DNA from: Laetiporus sulphureus 93-53
Taxonomy: Eukaryota; Basidiomycota; Agaricomycetes; Polyporales; Laetiporaceae
Direction of reading: 5' to 3'
Length of the DNA: 64,000 nucleotides
Assembly: GCF_001632365.1 (NCBI RefSeq)
Contig: NW_024468514.1
Location: 360,543 to 424,542 of the forward strand
Shown piece by piece: positions 32,067 to 44,025 of the stretch. The notes under the pieces are model-generated. The model did no database searches. It was not told the origin of the DNA and was given only the letters and a program-made list of their open reading frames with translations. Within the stretch, counting starts at the first letter, position 1, and each line of letters opens with the position of its first letter. Made by a program: the position numbers and the translations under genes.

Positions 32067-34114
32067 TCACTCTTGTCTCTGCCGCGACATGGGGCTGCCA
32101 TCGCGCGTAGGCGACTCCGTGATGTCAGCAGCCTCGGGTACCCACTCCAACGATACCTTCACGTCGAGAATATGTGAGCCTATCCCGATGGGGAAGTCTA
32201 TTTCATTCCGCTTCAGCGATAGGGTGATGCTCTGGCTTGCAAGAGAGCGAAGACTGGGCATGTGAAACGTGGGAATGAACCAGAACCAACCCATGAATAC
32301 CTGCGGAAGCGAAATAAAAATATTGGTCATGTCTAGCGCAGATCGTCTTGCTTACCTGACCCATATACAACTTGATCCGCACCTCCCGATTGGCATTGAG
32401 AACGACTCCATCCTCGCTGTGCAGCGTCTTTGACACGTCCCTCAAGTCGTGTATAGACGCCTCCTCTGAACTCGTGTCGTCCTGAGTAGCGTCAAGTTTG
32501 TTCTCCACGTTCATCTGGATGGAATCACGCAGAGCGCCCCATGTGCCGTCTGTCAGCGGCCGAAGCTCCCGTGTGACGACTTTGGCGTCCTATGCGTAAT
32601 ATGCCGTTAAAAGAATCGTAAAGGGAGTGTTCATCGAAGCACGCCTCACCGTCCCCATCTCCTTGTGGATATCATGTTTGCTAATCACACCGAGCCTTGC
32701 AAAGCTGCGCACCATCTTGCCTTTATCCCAGTTGTCGTCTTTGAAGATGTCCGCGAGCGCCTCGTCCTCCATGCGCTCTGAACCTGCCCTCCGCTTGCCC
32801 ATGTTCCCATTCTCATCACGAGTATGCCTTTCCCATCTCTCCAGCGTCGCGATGAACTCGTCGTCATAGCGAGCGAGCGACGCCCAGACTTGTCCCTTGC
32901 TCTCTGAGACCGAGCTGCTGCTTTGAGCCTTCGCGTAGCTCGTGCGTTCGATGATCGCGTTTGCGACGCGAACCAAATTCGTCTTGGTACCGGACATCTC
33001 ACGCATGCGCAGCGTAATCCGTGTGAGGCGAATCTTTGGTTCAGGCCTTCTTATAACGTCCGGATTTGTCGACCAAAAGTCCGAGGGACCTTGGTGAGCA
33101 AGTACCATCGACCAATAGTATAGCCAGCGGCGTTGGCTCGGTATGCTGACGCCCTGCTTGGTTTCATTCGATGGCGAAGAAGATCTCTTCATGCGGCGGG
33201 ACGTATGCAGCTCGAGGACGTCAGATAACCTGTGCGTTGGTGGGTGTGGCAGCATCCCAACTTGAACGTCGCTTGTGGGAGGCTCTTGGTCAACCGGAAC
33301 AGCTGCGGCATCGATAGCTTCCAGCTTCACAGGATCCCCCGGCGTCTTGCTTTCGCGAGACGGCTCCTCTCCCGACATGTTATCCGATGGCATCTCATTC
33401 ATGATCTGTTCGGCGCGAGTGGTAACTCGCTCGATAACTGTAGCACTTTGTTCGGGCTTTGAAGGACTAGGGAGACTATCGCAGGCGAGAAGGTATGCGC
33501 AAGCCATCGTGCCTGATCTACCTTTGCCAGCTAATAGGGCCAGGTTCGCTGAGGGCATGACCACCATAAAACTAAGTACATACCTTTGCAGTGAAGCACA
33601 GCGACATGTTCTGGATTACCTTGAAGCCAGGTTCGCATCTCACGTGCGACGAGAGGTAAAAACGCAAGTGGTGGAGCACTGAAAAGTCGAACGATGTTTC
33701 AGTGAATCGGCAGCTGAGAAGGACGTGGGTGCCAGAACGAGACGCATATAGCCTCTCAACTTACTGATGATCTGGAAACGGGTACCTGCTGACTCTGCCG
33801 TCAAAGACAGATGCAGGGTATGAGTTCTCCTTGACAGGACAAAAGTTGAACACCCAGAAGTTCTGTCCGTGGCGATGTTCTAGGAATTTCTTTGCATCCT
33901 CCCGTCGATTGCGATAGAGCGCCTCCAGCCCAGACGATGGGTAGCCCATGACTATAATCTTATCCGTAATATACACAAGATCTTCCGAGCGAGATGAACG
34001 TCAGCGTCCGCTAGCGGCGGCGAAACATGCCAAACCACCTAAATCAATGTCTAGAGTCTCATCCTTGTACCGAGCTTTGTCTCCAGAGACCAGGCGACGG
34101 AAGAAGTCAGCCAT
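32067..34114 (-). CDS. PTEN-like phosphoinositide 3-phosphatase with C2-like region
   Basis: Six exons splice cleanly: 34114-34039, 33981-33765, 33678-33584, 33530-32650, 32589-32356 and 32300-32067, giving 578 residues. The start MADFFRRLVSGDKARYKDET and the following DLVYITDKIIVMGYPSSG match the PTEN N-terminus. FPDHHAPPLAFLPLVAREM carries the WPD-like loop position. The P-loop HCKAGKGRSG (about residues 127-136, Cys 128) spans an intron (33583-33531) and keeps both basic residues typical of PIP3 phosphatases. A long Ser/Pro-rich insert (about 33200-33480) separates catalytic core pieces, and a C2-like beta region follows (RITLRMREM; the far C-terminus contains FMGWFWFIPTF and DVKVSLEWVPE). 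It probably removes the 3-phosphate of PIP3 and opposes PI3K signalling at the plasma membrane. Yeast counterparts are TEP1/Ptn1. It is transcribed divergently from the LYC1-like gene. Confidence 0.93.
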
Positions 34115-34546
34115 GTTAGTTGAGCAGTTCTGCCAATGCGAGAGTTCGGTGCACGAGTTGATCTACTTGCATCTGACAGCCTCGAGTGAGGTCATAATAC
34201 AGATAATCTGATGAGGAAGCTTGAGGAAGGCCTTGTAGAACGAATTCCTGAATTGCCTACAGGAAAGCCGGTGCAAACGTACAGATTTCACAAAAAGCAA
34301 GACATTGCAGTGATGGATGGTCGTTTTGGCAAACAGCAGCTGCTCTGTGCAGGAGAGAAGATAAAGTGGCATTTTCTTTCGCGCTCAGTCACGCATGACA
34401 TCGCGCCGCGGGCACCAGTGACTCACGTTGCCGACGTCCATTACTGCGACCAGATAAATGCCACTTATTATCATGAAACAAAACGTGTCCCCCATCTCCC
34501 ACCATCCTTACATTGCAACTTCCGGATTGTCAGCATTGGTGTCACA
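34115..34546. promoter_or_regulatory. Shared divergent promoter interval, PTEN-like and LYC1-like genes
   Basis: 432 bp separate the two ATGs on opposite strands. No clear TATA box or known binding motif stands out. Co-regulation is possible from the arrangement alone. Confidence 0.4.
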
Positions 34547-35852
34547 ATGTCGACTCTGTCACTAGCAGACCTGTCGCTATTTCCAGCGACGCGAGAACAA
34601 ACCATTGAATCGCGCAGACGGTCGGCGAAACAATGGGCGAAAGGGCTGAGCCTCGAACAATATTTCAAGAGGGACGAAATCATGGAAAGACAGGAGCACG
34701 CAACGGACGGTAGATTGATAACATGGTCTGTATGCTGCCGGCGGAAGTGTTGATCACAATTATGCGCTAAATCTAACACGTTCATAAATGTACAGGGTGC
34801 TTGCTCACAGGGCTGATCCAACCACGCTTGACTTCATGTGCTCCTGTGAAACGTACGTGACGTGCCAATCAGCAGAAGGATATATTATGAACCTCCATGA
34901 GTGCAGATTCCGCCGCACCGCAGTCGTTGCTAAAGGCGAGACGCTTTCCGACGTAGTCGCTTATGGGATAGCCTCCGTCTTTACGCCATTGGAGAAGAGG
35001 AGAAAAGGATACGCTCAGCACATGATGCGCCTGCTGCACTGGGCGATGGCTTCACGGTCTGCTCTTCCACCTTTCCCTGCTGCGTGGGGATCACCTCCCG
35101 AAGTCGCGAGCGACCTCCAGACTGGCGATGGAAGACTTTCCGTGCTCTATAGTGACGTAGGACATGCATTCTATCATGCTTGTGGAACCATTGCCGAGCC
35201 AGACAATGGCTGGATCAACAGGGGCTCCTATGAGACGGTGTGGCAGGGTGAGGGCATCAGTATAGAGCGTCAGGACGGCGAATATGCTCTACAATGGAAA
35301 TGCTTGACAGAAGAGGATTTGGAGCTCGTATGGGCGCAGGATGCTGCGTGGATCAAGGGAGACATTTCCAGAGCCTCAAAGTCTTCGCCGCGGACACTCT
35401 TTACGTTCTTGCCTGACAAGGGTGTGGCGGCGTCCACCGTTCAGCGGACAATCACGTTCACCGCAGCTATGAAGCCAATCATGCAACTGGACACCTGGGG
35501 AGTTATCAATCTCCCGAAGGAGGGGACTACGTTGCAGGATGCTCTTTCAGGCAGCGAACCATCCTCATTTGCGACGTGGACACTGGACATCCTGGCATCC
35601 TCGCCGACGTTGGTGGTGACGAGAGCACGGGCCACAGTTCACACGTTTCCGGCACTTTTGCACGGGCTTATGGAGTTTGCACGAAAGCAGAGCATCAAGA
35701 GGATCGAAATATGGGGGCTGCCAGATAATTTGCTGTCCCTGGCGGATGAACAGGGATGGAGAACCAGACAGCGCGCAGAGCATCTATCAATGTTCAAGTG
35801 GTACGGAGAAGAAAAGGACGATGAAGTGGATTGGCTTTTCAACGAAAAGTGA
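34547..35852 (+). CDS. LYC1: LYC1-like N-acetyltransferase
   Basis: Three exons, 34547-34725, 34796-34852 and 34907-35852, give 393 residues. The start LSLADLSLFPATREQTIESRR and the sequence ITWVLAHRADPTTLDFMCSCETFRRTAVV match the fungal LYC1 family. The acetyl-CoA-binding GNAT region has the expected SVFTPLEKRRKGYAQHMMRLL (R-R-x-G-x-A type motif). A downstream domain ends in EIWGLPDNLL and EHLSMFKWYG, typical of the family. In Yarrowia LYC1 acetylates lysine at N6 as the first step of lysine catabolism; activity here is inferred from family membership. The second intron (34853-34906, 54 nt) has no stop and keeps frame, so retention would insert 18 residues; the spliced form matches the family. 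The protein appears cytosolic, with no signal peptide. Confidence 0.88.
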
Positions 35853-36038
35853 GTGATTTGATTGGTGATGTTACGGTTTACGTTGACTCTATGGATAGGT
35901 TCTGCTGGTGCTGAATCTGAGATACCAGTGCGACTTGTTCAAGACAGTGTTATACCGCATCTCCCGTCATATAAACCTGTTACATTTGATAAATATCACT
36001 GAGAGCTGTCTCGACCGATCAGTGAAATGCTTGCATGA

Positions 36039-39000
36039 CTAATCGCATACGTACAGAAATTGCGCGACCACACCAGAAGGCTCCTTGTATTGCGCAATAG
36101 GCGTGAACGGCAAATCGTACAGACTGCGTCGTGCCGCGTCAGCGTTTTCGCGTTTCACATTGTAGCAGATGACTGACCCAAACGCCGATGGCCCACCACA
36201 AGCCAGACCCTCCGGAGTGGTGGTCCACTTTGGCTCAGCCGCCATTGCAATGACGGTGACTCGTAGCCCATATCTTCAAGCAGCCCATCAGCATTGGACT
36301 GGAATGAAGACGGTGGCCATCCGTCTCACCGATAGTCAGGAGTTCCGAGAGCCGCGCCGTTCTGAGAGTCAACGACGGTGATCAAATCAGGTACCGTTAC
36401 AAGGATCTTAAAAACCGTTCACGGTCAAACGCTCATAGATAAGCGGTGAGGTTGGCCAGCGCGTACCTTCTTATCGCCATTCGGGGACTCGACGTAAGCG
36501 TAGAGATTCTCGTTCTGGAACGGGATGATCAGCCGATCTTCGGGGCGGTATGCGTATGCTACGGGTGCGCTCGTCGCATCACCAGAGTCCTCTTCTTCGT
36601 CCTCGAGCAAGGGTACGATCGTGACTGATCCCCACGTGAACCCTTTCCGAACTTCCTATCGAAATGGCCACTCAGTGTGCTTATCTAATCGCCACAAGCT
36701 TCAAGAAACCATACCCGCTGCACATCCACGATCTTTCCGATGAACAAACAAGCTCCATTCTGCAGTTCCAGTATTGCCGCAGGGATGCCCTTCAGGTCAT
36801 TCTTCTTCCGGCAGAGCGCGACTGCTCTTCCGATGTGCCAAGCCTGAGATACGCTGCGCGAGACTCCTGAAAGTAATCTTGTTTTGTGACGGCTTTCTGT
36901 GCCACGAATCACACGCACGTACCGTATTTTTGACAGTTAGACCGGGTGAGTGGTGCCATGCTAACCCCTGCCTTTGATCCCATCTCGGTCGCAACCGTGC
37001 GGAGAATCGTCTCGACAGACTTCGGGCTACTAGCTGTTGGCATGACCTGTGCGAATGTCAGATCGGCGCACCCTATCATGCGCTTGCCACGCATGACACT
37101 CACTACTGTATTGCCGATGCCATCAGCGACCGCACAGGGCCACAATCCGCCGGGGATGTTGAACGCGCCCGGTAGACTAATAAAAACAAGGCTCGGATGA
37201 ACGTGATGGTAAGCGATGTCGTGCCGTCCACTCACGATTGATACATCTACGAGATGGCAGTGAATAGACTCGTTTATTTAAAAGCACGAGGGGACATACA
37301 TTGGGATAGGCCCGTCCCATGAGGTCAGCGTCAAGGACCGTCTTGCCCATCTCCGCGGCCACGATCATAGGCTGCAGACCGTTTCCGCCACCGATTTCGT
37401 CTGAAACGACGCCTTTGAAATCCTTCAGGCCCATATAGGTCGTCAACGCATAGATCGAAGCTGGGATCTCACTCTCGCCCTGCAAGCGTTCCAGCTTCCC
37501 TTCTGGTCAGCCCGGCCATAGGTCACTCGCGCATGCTCAAGGGAATGGCATACCGAAACGCTGGGTGCGCCCTGTGCATAGGTCAGTCAGTGCACAGGAT
37601 AAAGGAAGCCACACTTACCATGAACATGCAGCGCAAGAACACAGCATCCTCAGCCACATCATCAGGATCAACGACCTCAGGAAATATTGTTATGAGCCGA
37701 CGTTGTAGAATGGGTATGTTCGCTTACAATGATCTCCTTCCCATCTCTAAGCAATTGGCGAGCCATGAGGAACGGCGGGTAAGTCGAGCCTCCTCCGCCT
37801 GTTCCCATAACACCGCAGCCTTCAGCAATCCACTCTGACAACGCGTTAGATCCAGCTGGTGATAATAGTTTGGAAGACTACCTAGATCGAGTTCGGTCAG
37901 GCTCCAGGAGCGATCTGTTCGGATGGTCGGCTTGTACGACTCTATGTCGATCTCTTGCTCGTCCGTGTCGTCCGGCAGGACTGCTTTCTCGCCTTCAGTT
38001 GGCTCATGAACGTTGGATAAGTCCAGTACGCCATTAGGCGCATTGACCGATGCCACGGCTTCGGGGGCCAGATCGCCTGCTGCTTTGACGATGATACGAG
38101 TGGCTTGGTTTGTCACGTACTACGAACTGTATGAGACATACTTTCGCCCATCTAGACCTGTGACTGCGCTGATCATGTACCTGAACGGGAAGATTGACCA
38201 CTTCCACAATTTTCGTGGTGGCTAACAAACGAGTGTTCAGCAGGGTTTACAGGGATATCGATGAGCGAAACAGGGCATACCTGGGTCAGCACCGGCAGCG
38301 ATAGCTTTCTCGATTGCTTGAGCCTTGATGCCCTCTATAACGTCGTGGATGTTCCGGTTTTGCAAAAGCTCAATGGTGTCTATCTCTCCAGCGACTGCAT
38401 GTGAACATCGTCAATACGTTCAGCAGCCATGCCGTCATTCTGCAATGCGCCACTTGCCTTTAGCCATTGCTGCGCCGACAGCGTTCGCCACACTGAAGTA
38501 CGGCGGTCGCAGGATCTCGCCTACACCGGATAGTTCATCAGGAGCAATGATGCTACCACCACCGACTAGAAGCACAATTATGTCTTCAGGAGACGTCTTC
38601 ATCCTACCAACGATCAAGTTAGTGCCAACCTTTAGCATCATTAATAGACTCATACTTGTCAATGATCCCCTCCAGGTGCTTCTTTATTATCCGCGTTGCC
38701 TTCTGAATGACCTCACCGCCTGTTCCAGCGACCTGTTCCTTGCTCCCAACATCCGCACGCCCACTTGCGACGACAATATCCGTAGCAGTGAGCACGTCCC
38801 CACCGAACACTCGCGAATCTCGGGTCAAATAGTGTCCCACCGAGTCCGGACCAACCGAAACGTGCTTTCCCTTGGGCGTCTCGTGCACCTTCACGCGGGA
38901 GCCACCGCCAAGGCCGATCGACTGTACGTCCGCCATCGCAAAGTTGGTGCGCACGCCGCCGACTTCGATGAACGCGGCCGCCTGGCGCGGGAAGCCGGAG

Positions 39001-40335
39001 GGCAGGAGGACGCCCACGTCCGTCGTCGTCCCGCCGATGTCGGCCACGATGGTGGACTTGCGCTGCTGGGCGGTTTTGTGCTCGTCGAGCCCCGCGAGGA
39101 AGGCCGCGCCGCGCATCGAGTTTGTCGGGCCCGAGGCGAACGTGCGGATGGGCAGGCGTGCGGCGGAGGCGGCGGTTGTGAGGGTGCCGTCGTTCTGCGT
39201 GAGGAAGAGCGGGCATGAGAGGTTGAGGGCATGCATGGCGGTTTGGAAACTGCGGATGGTGCGCTGCGCAAAGATGAGGATGGATGCGTTTAGGATGGAT
39301 GCGTTTTCTCTTTCTAGGAAGCCAACTTGGCCGACTGCACGAGGTCTTAGCGAAGGTACGCATGATCGAGAGGGACGGCGAACGTACCATCTCGTGAGCA
39401 TACGACGTTCACAGAAGGGCCCAGCTCTCGCTGCACGATCTGCATGGCCGCAACCTCTTGCTTTCCATCGTTGTCGAGTGGGGAATAGATCCCACATAGA
39501 ACGACCTACACAATGCGATCAGCTAGTCCACGCAACCTCGAGCATCACTACAAACGTTCTTCAATCCCTTGCTTCGGATAATAGCACACTGCTCTAGGAT
39601 CTGTTCTTTCTTTATCGGGGCGATCTCACGACCATCGACTACAAGACGTCAGGAAACAATATGAGACACTCATGAAGCACACTGACTTTCAAATCCACCA
39701 TCGACATATCCCGCATGTCCCTCCGTCAGCGCACGCAAGCGCGGAGGGAAGTCGATGAACGGCGGGCACTGCTTCGTATACGGGCCACACAAACGGATGA
39801 CGGCCACCTTGGCGAGGCGTCGCGCGTCTGCCTCGAGCACAGCGTTTATGAACGCCGTGGTGCCGATACTGAGACACGACACGCGCTCTGGGTGAACCTT
39901 GGCGCGATGCAGCACCTCGCGCACGGCCGCTTCGATGCCATCTGAGACATCCGGGGTAGTAGGAGCCTTGTAAAATGCGAGAACGCCCCGCGATGGTTCA
40001 TGCAGACAAGTGACATCGATGAGCACCCCATCGGTGTTCGTGCCTGTGGTTTGATTCTGTCAGCGATCCGATGCACTGATACGAATGGGAAAGTACGTCA
40101 AGAGTAGATGACATGTATGTATGTCTGAGAACTTTCATTGAATAGCACCGCAACCACACAGCCTCGCTGACAGCATAACAGTCAGCTAAAGTTCTGTCGT
40201 CCAGTACATGATAATATCGCGCTTTGTGGGGCATCACCATGATGATGCCAAGCGGACTCCATGCATGCCTCCGGTATTCAACCCTGAACTCTGTGCACGT
40301 CACTCACCTCCAACATCCACGCCGATCCGCAACAT
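36039..40335 (-). CDS. Hydantoinase/oxoprolinase-DUF917 fusion protein
   Basis: About 19 exons run from ATG 40335 (MLRIGVDVGGTNTDGVLIDV) to the stop at 36039, for about 1,036 residues. The N-terminal half is a hydantoinase/oxoprolinase (HyuA-type) domain: VGGTNTDG, ADIGGTTTDVGVL, GLGGGSR and VLLVGGGSI form the actin-fold ATP-binding motifs. The C-terminal half is DUF917: WIAEGCGVMGTGGGGSTYPPF, DEIGGGNGLQPM, AYPNMYQSLPGAFNIPGG, ADGIGNTVV and QAWHIGRAVALCRK. Such enzymes open cyclic amides (hydantoins, 5-oxoproline) at ATP cost; the substrate here is unknown. Checked exons include 40043-39687, 39334-38656, 38119-37882, 37176-36923 and 36273-36039. One intron is GC-AG (38457-38395), and exons of 18 nt (37571-37554) and 11 nt (37246-37236) occur. 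At the junction of the 18-nt exon with 37502 the frame is short by one base, so the gene may carry a 1-nt deletion or an assembly error there. Confidence 0.85.
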
Positions 40336-41036
40336 GGTCAGTTTCCAGTCGAGTGAGCTGCGGAGGTCAACGACCCATGGAGCTTTTATCGTGCTCGACT
40401 GAGGCTAACTACATCGATCAGAAGTCCAGGAGCCTAGTCAGAGATAACGAGTTCGGACAGAGTTGAATAGATAACACTCACTCGCAAACCATTACCCAGT
40501 GCGAGGGTCGGGGCGATATCAGGCAGTCCACATGTGCTGCGCGCGCACTCTGCAGTGAAGCTCACCGGTGACTGCGCTCAAATCGCGTCTGCGATTTATC
40601 CATATCTGCAGCCTGTCCACACTGATGAGGGAAATTCTCACTCTCCGTGGCCCGTTCTAGCCCCCATCGCAAGCCGAACCGAGCGGAAATGAAGCTTGCA
40701 TCCCCATCAGCATTTCACACAATTCATAAATTGGCGAGGACCGCATACCGCGTCAACCTCGGAAATGAGTAGGAAATGAGTTCGAGGCAATAAGCTATTC
40801 AGCAGTCACCGCAATCTCGGGCCGCTCGAGCAACTGGACGTCGACAGTCGCCATCTGGGACTTCAGGCCACAAAACATCATGAATACACCAAGAAACACT
40901 GCCTAAATTTAATCTTTGCGCAATACTAGTACCAAACTAAATACGAGATACACAGTAGTACAACTTAAGGTCTATATAGTACTACGCTAGGCTATAGATC
41001 GGATCCAACGAGCTTCTACTGGAATACAGATCCTCC
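40336..41036. other. Intergenic, promoter side of the hydantoinase fusion gene
   Basis: This 701-bp spacer separates two minus-strand genes. No coding pattern was recognised. It holds the 3' end of the amidase transcript and the upstream region of the hydantoinase gene. Confidence 0.5.
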
Positions 41037-42971
41037 TCAGAACTTCTTCTGCACAAAGCCCTTCCCCGCATCCCACAGCGCACGCTCAACCTCGCGCATG
41101 CCCGCAAGGACCTTCTCCTCCTCCAACCGCCTACCAACAACCTGCACCGCGACCGGCAGCCCGTGCATCGCCGCCGCGTCGTACAGCCCATACACGCCCC
41201 GCGCGATGTCGTTCATCTCCGCATATCCATACTCCGCCGGCAGCGCGTCCCGCGTCGCGTCTACCGTCATTACTGGCTGCACGCCTGCCGCGTAGTCCAG
41301 CTGTGCGCGAAAATATGAGCGCAGAATGACCATCGACACAACACGCCCACGCACCACATTGAACAAAAACGCATAACTCGCCGACACCAGTGTCGCCGCG
41401 TCGCTTCCGCCCTTCGGTACCGCCGGGATTGCGTGCGGGACTGTCAGCAGGAAGTCCAGGTCTGCCATCGCTTCACCCCACGCCCGCTTGTACCGCTCCC
41501 GCTCTACGTTCAGCGCGTGCTCCCGTTCGACCGAACACGCGTTGAACACCTCCACCAGCGCCGCCCACGTGTCGTTCCGTCCCCACGGCCGCGAGCATGT
41601 CCGCAGCATGAACGCGAACAGGACCTTGATCCATAGCGGCAGCGAGAGCAACAGTAGCGCCGCCGCCTGTGCGCCATTCGTCGACTCGCCCCAGCGGCGC
41701 AAGGAGCGGAGGGACGCCCCTGGTTGCTAGTGAGCGGGCATTACTGCACGAGACCTTGTCCGACTCACCTCCGTCCGCGAACATAAGCTGGTAGCCGATC
41801 TTCAGGCCTTCAAGAATGGATGGGGGCTTGCTATACGAGCATCAGAATGAGTAGACGCACGCAACATGGCGCTTACAAGTCGACGACTTCATGTCCCGCA
41901 CGGCGAAGTGCGGCAACCGTTTCCGCGAGCGCACGGGTGCATGCGGGCGATGGAGGCACAATGCCTGAGACGCAGACCGTCAGCCAGTTTCAGCCACGAA
42001 CAAGAATAGAGTACGCACCGTCGGACCAGATCACACCCCACTTCGGCTTCCGTCCGCTCAGCACAAAGTCCACCGTCCGCCATGGCAAAGGCACACACGT
42101 GTGATCGTACATCCACGGGCGCATCTCCACCACGCGCTGCCAAAACTCCTGCAGGTCGTCGAGCGTGCGAGCGATCGGCGACGTCACCGTTGGCGCGGAC
42201 TCCTGCCCGGGCAGGCACGGCACGCAGCCGTCTGACGGGAAGCGGCCCACGGAGGACTTGACGGAGTATACACCGCAATATGCGGCCGGAAAGCGCGTGC
42301 TCCCGCCGATGTCAGTGCCAATCTCGACGACGCTGCCCTGGTACGCAACCAGCACAGCGCCGCCGCCTGTCGACGCGCCCGGCGAGAATGCTGGATTGTA
42401 CGGATTTGTCGTCTCACCGAACAGGTCGGATGTCGTCTCGAAGGATAGCAGACCCGTCGGCACCGTCGTCTTGGTGTGAATAAGCGCTCCGGCATCGCGG
42501 AGGAGGCGCACGATTGGTGCGGACTCCTCCACGGGGCGGCCGACGTTGCGCGAGTAGCCGAGGGTGGTGTCGTGGCCTGCGACGTCGATGCAATCCTTAA
42601 GGCTCACGACGACGCCGGTGAGTGGTCGGTGCAGCGGCGGAACGCGCTCAGCCTCGTGAAACATGATGTCGGACAGGCAGTTGGTCGCGTCCTGGGCCAG
42701 AAGAGCGCGCTTGCCATAGGCGTGCAGGATATCTCGTGGGCAGAGGGTGCGGGCGTTGCACTCGTCGACGATCTGTGCGAGGGAGAGGGCGAGAATCTTG
42801 CGGTCGTCGTCTGTGAGTGGATCCGAGTAAACCGGGGGAAGACGTGCTCGCGTCGCCATGCGCTCGTTCTGCTTCCTGGCGCTAGCAGCGAGAAGGAGGT
42901 CACAAGATAGGGGCAGGGGCGGGAAAAAGTGCAGCTCACCAATCGGCGCGGTGCTGATGGGAGACGAACAT
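41037..42971 (-). CDS. Amidase-signature family enzyme
   Basis: Five exons, 42971-42940, 42875-42019, 41964-41877, 41830-41769 and 41719-41037, join in phase to 573 residues, the usual length for fungal acetamidase-type enzymes. The Ser-cisSer-Lys triad is present: Lys of VVSLKD (about 104), cis-Ser of SPGASTGG (about 179) and the nucleophile Ser of GTDIGGSTRFPA (about 203). The C-terminal half has LKIGYQLMFADGGASL and HGLPVAVQVVGRR, also typical. It hydrolyses a carboxamide to acid plus ammonia; the natural substrate is unknown. A start at 42971 (MFVSHQHRADW) is preferred because splicing of 42939-42876 gives a normal N-terminus; the unspliced frame from 42982 would add a hydrophobic run. 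It lies upstream of, and on the same strand as, the hydantoinase-DUF917 gene. Confidence 0.92.
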
Positions 42972-44025
42972 GGTAGTCTCACTTTAAGGAGAGTGAAGAG
43001 GCGAATATAGACAGTGACAATGTTGTTTGGTCACGGGCTCGTCTGGATATGAAGAGGAGGGGGGGTCATGAAGGGCATGGCGAGGTCGGGGTGCGGGAGG
43101 CTGGGCGAGAAATATAGGACGGGGCGAGGGAGAGAGAATGACTGGCGCCGGAAAAGGGAGCTATCAGCTAGCCGCACTGAGCTAGCACTGAGCCCATTCA
43201 GATTTACGTACACCGGCGCGTCGCCCGCAAGCGCCCAACCCTCCCTGCCTCCTTTCCCGATCCTTCGCCGGACCTGCAGGAACTCTTCAGCGGAGCGATC
43301 GCAGTGAGTGGCTGCGTGTGTAATCTGCGCAGGAATCCGACTAAATGCGGTATTGCCATCGAGAGGGGTATTTGAATGAAAGGCATGCATGGATGTGGCA
43401 TGGGCCGGTTGTCGATTACTATAGTATTAGCATCCGCGACGGTTGGTTAATTCAGGCACCTTGCACAGCCCGTAGCATGCCAGCGAGCATCCGGGAGCGT
43501 GCCATCGAAAGGACAGCACCGGGAGAAACAGTGCACCCTGCTCGGCCTCCTTGGTCCGTGCCCGTCCGGCGGCCAGGTTTGGTGAGAAAACATTGACATT
43601 TGATCGCATGAGCCCTCATGCTCGCAGATAGGGTGCCCAGCGCGGTCTTGTTCTCTGGTGTTGCACTAGACCATTCGCGTCTAAATGGCTGTACGATATT
43701 AGCGGAGCTCGCTTGAGCCATCAACGTCGGCGGCAAGCTCACTGCGGGCACGGACCTCTAATTTCCGTCACGGTAGACGGATATGGCAAAGCGTCACGCG
43801 ACCGATGTGTGGCGGTGCCGGCTGGCATTGCGAGCTTGTGGGAGAACTGACGCATACATGTCGAATAGACGTCGCCAACAGTTGCCAACCTTCGCCAACG
43901 TTGCAGCTGCGTGGAGGGAGGAAGTTCAGGTGCAAGTCCGTAAGCCCGGGCTGCTGGTACACAAACAGCAAACATACACAAACAACGCGTACGCTAGCGT
44001 TACGACGCGTCGCGTCACACGTACG
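42972..44025. other. Divergent intergenic interval, amidase and unknown gene
   Basis: About 1.05 kb lies between the amidase start (-) and the ATG at 44026 (+). Open frames here are short and without motifs. The right end contains the ACGCGT pair listed separately. Confidence 0.5.
43985..44010 (+). promoter_or_regulatory. Two ACGCGT boxes just upstream of the ATG at 44026
   Basis: ACGCGT is found at 43985-43990 and 44005-44010, spaced by 20 bp, 16-41 bp before the start codon. This matches the MCB motif of G1/S-regulated promoters in yeasts. The region is CpG-rich, so chance occurrence is not excluded. Confidence 0.35.

Noticed and set aside
31519..32070. 183-codon minus-strand open frame after the PTEN-like gene
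   Set aside because: It starts with GTG, overlaps the PTEN stop and has no domain. It could be chance, so it was not called as a gene.
38325..39597. Long plus-strand open frames opposite the hydantoinase gene
   Set aside because: They are antisense shadows of a strongly conserved minus-strand exon (39334-38656).
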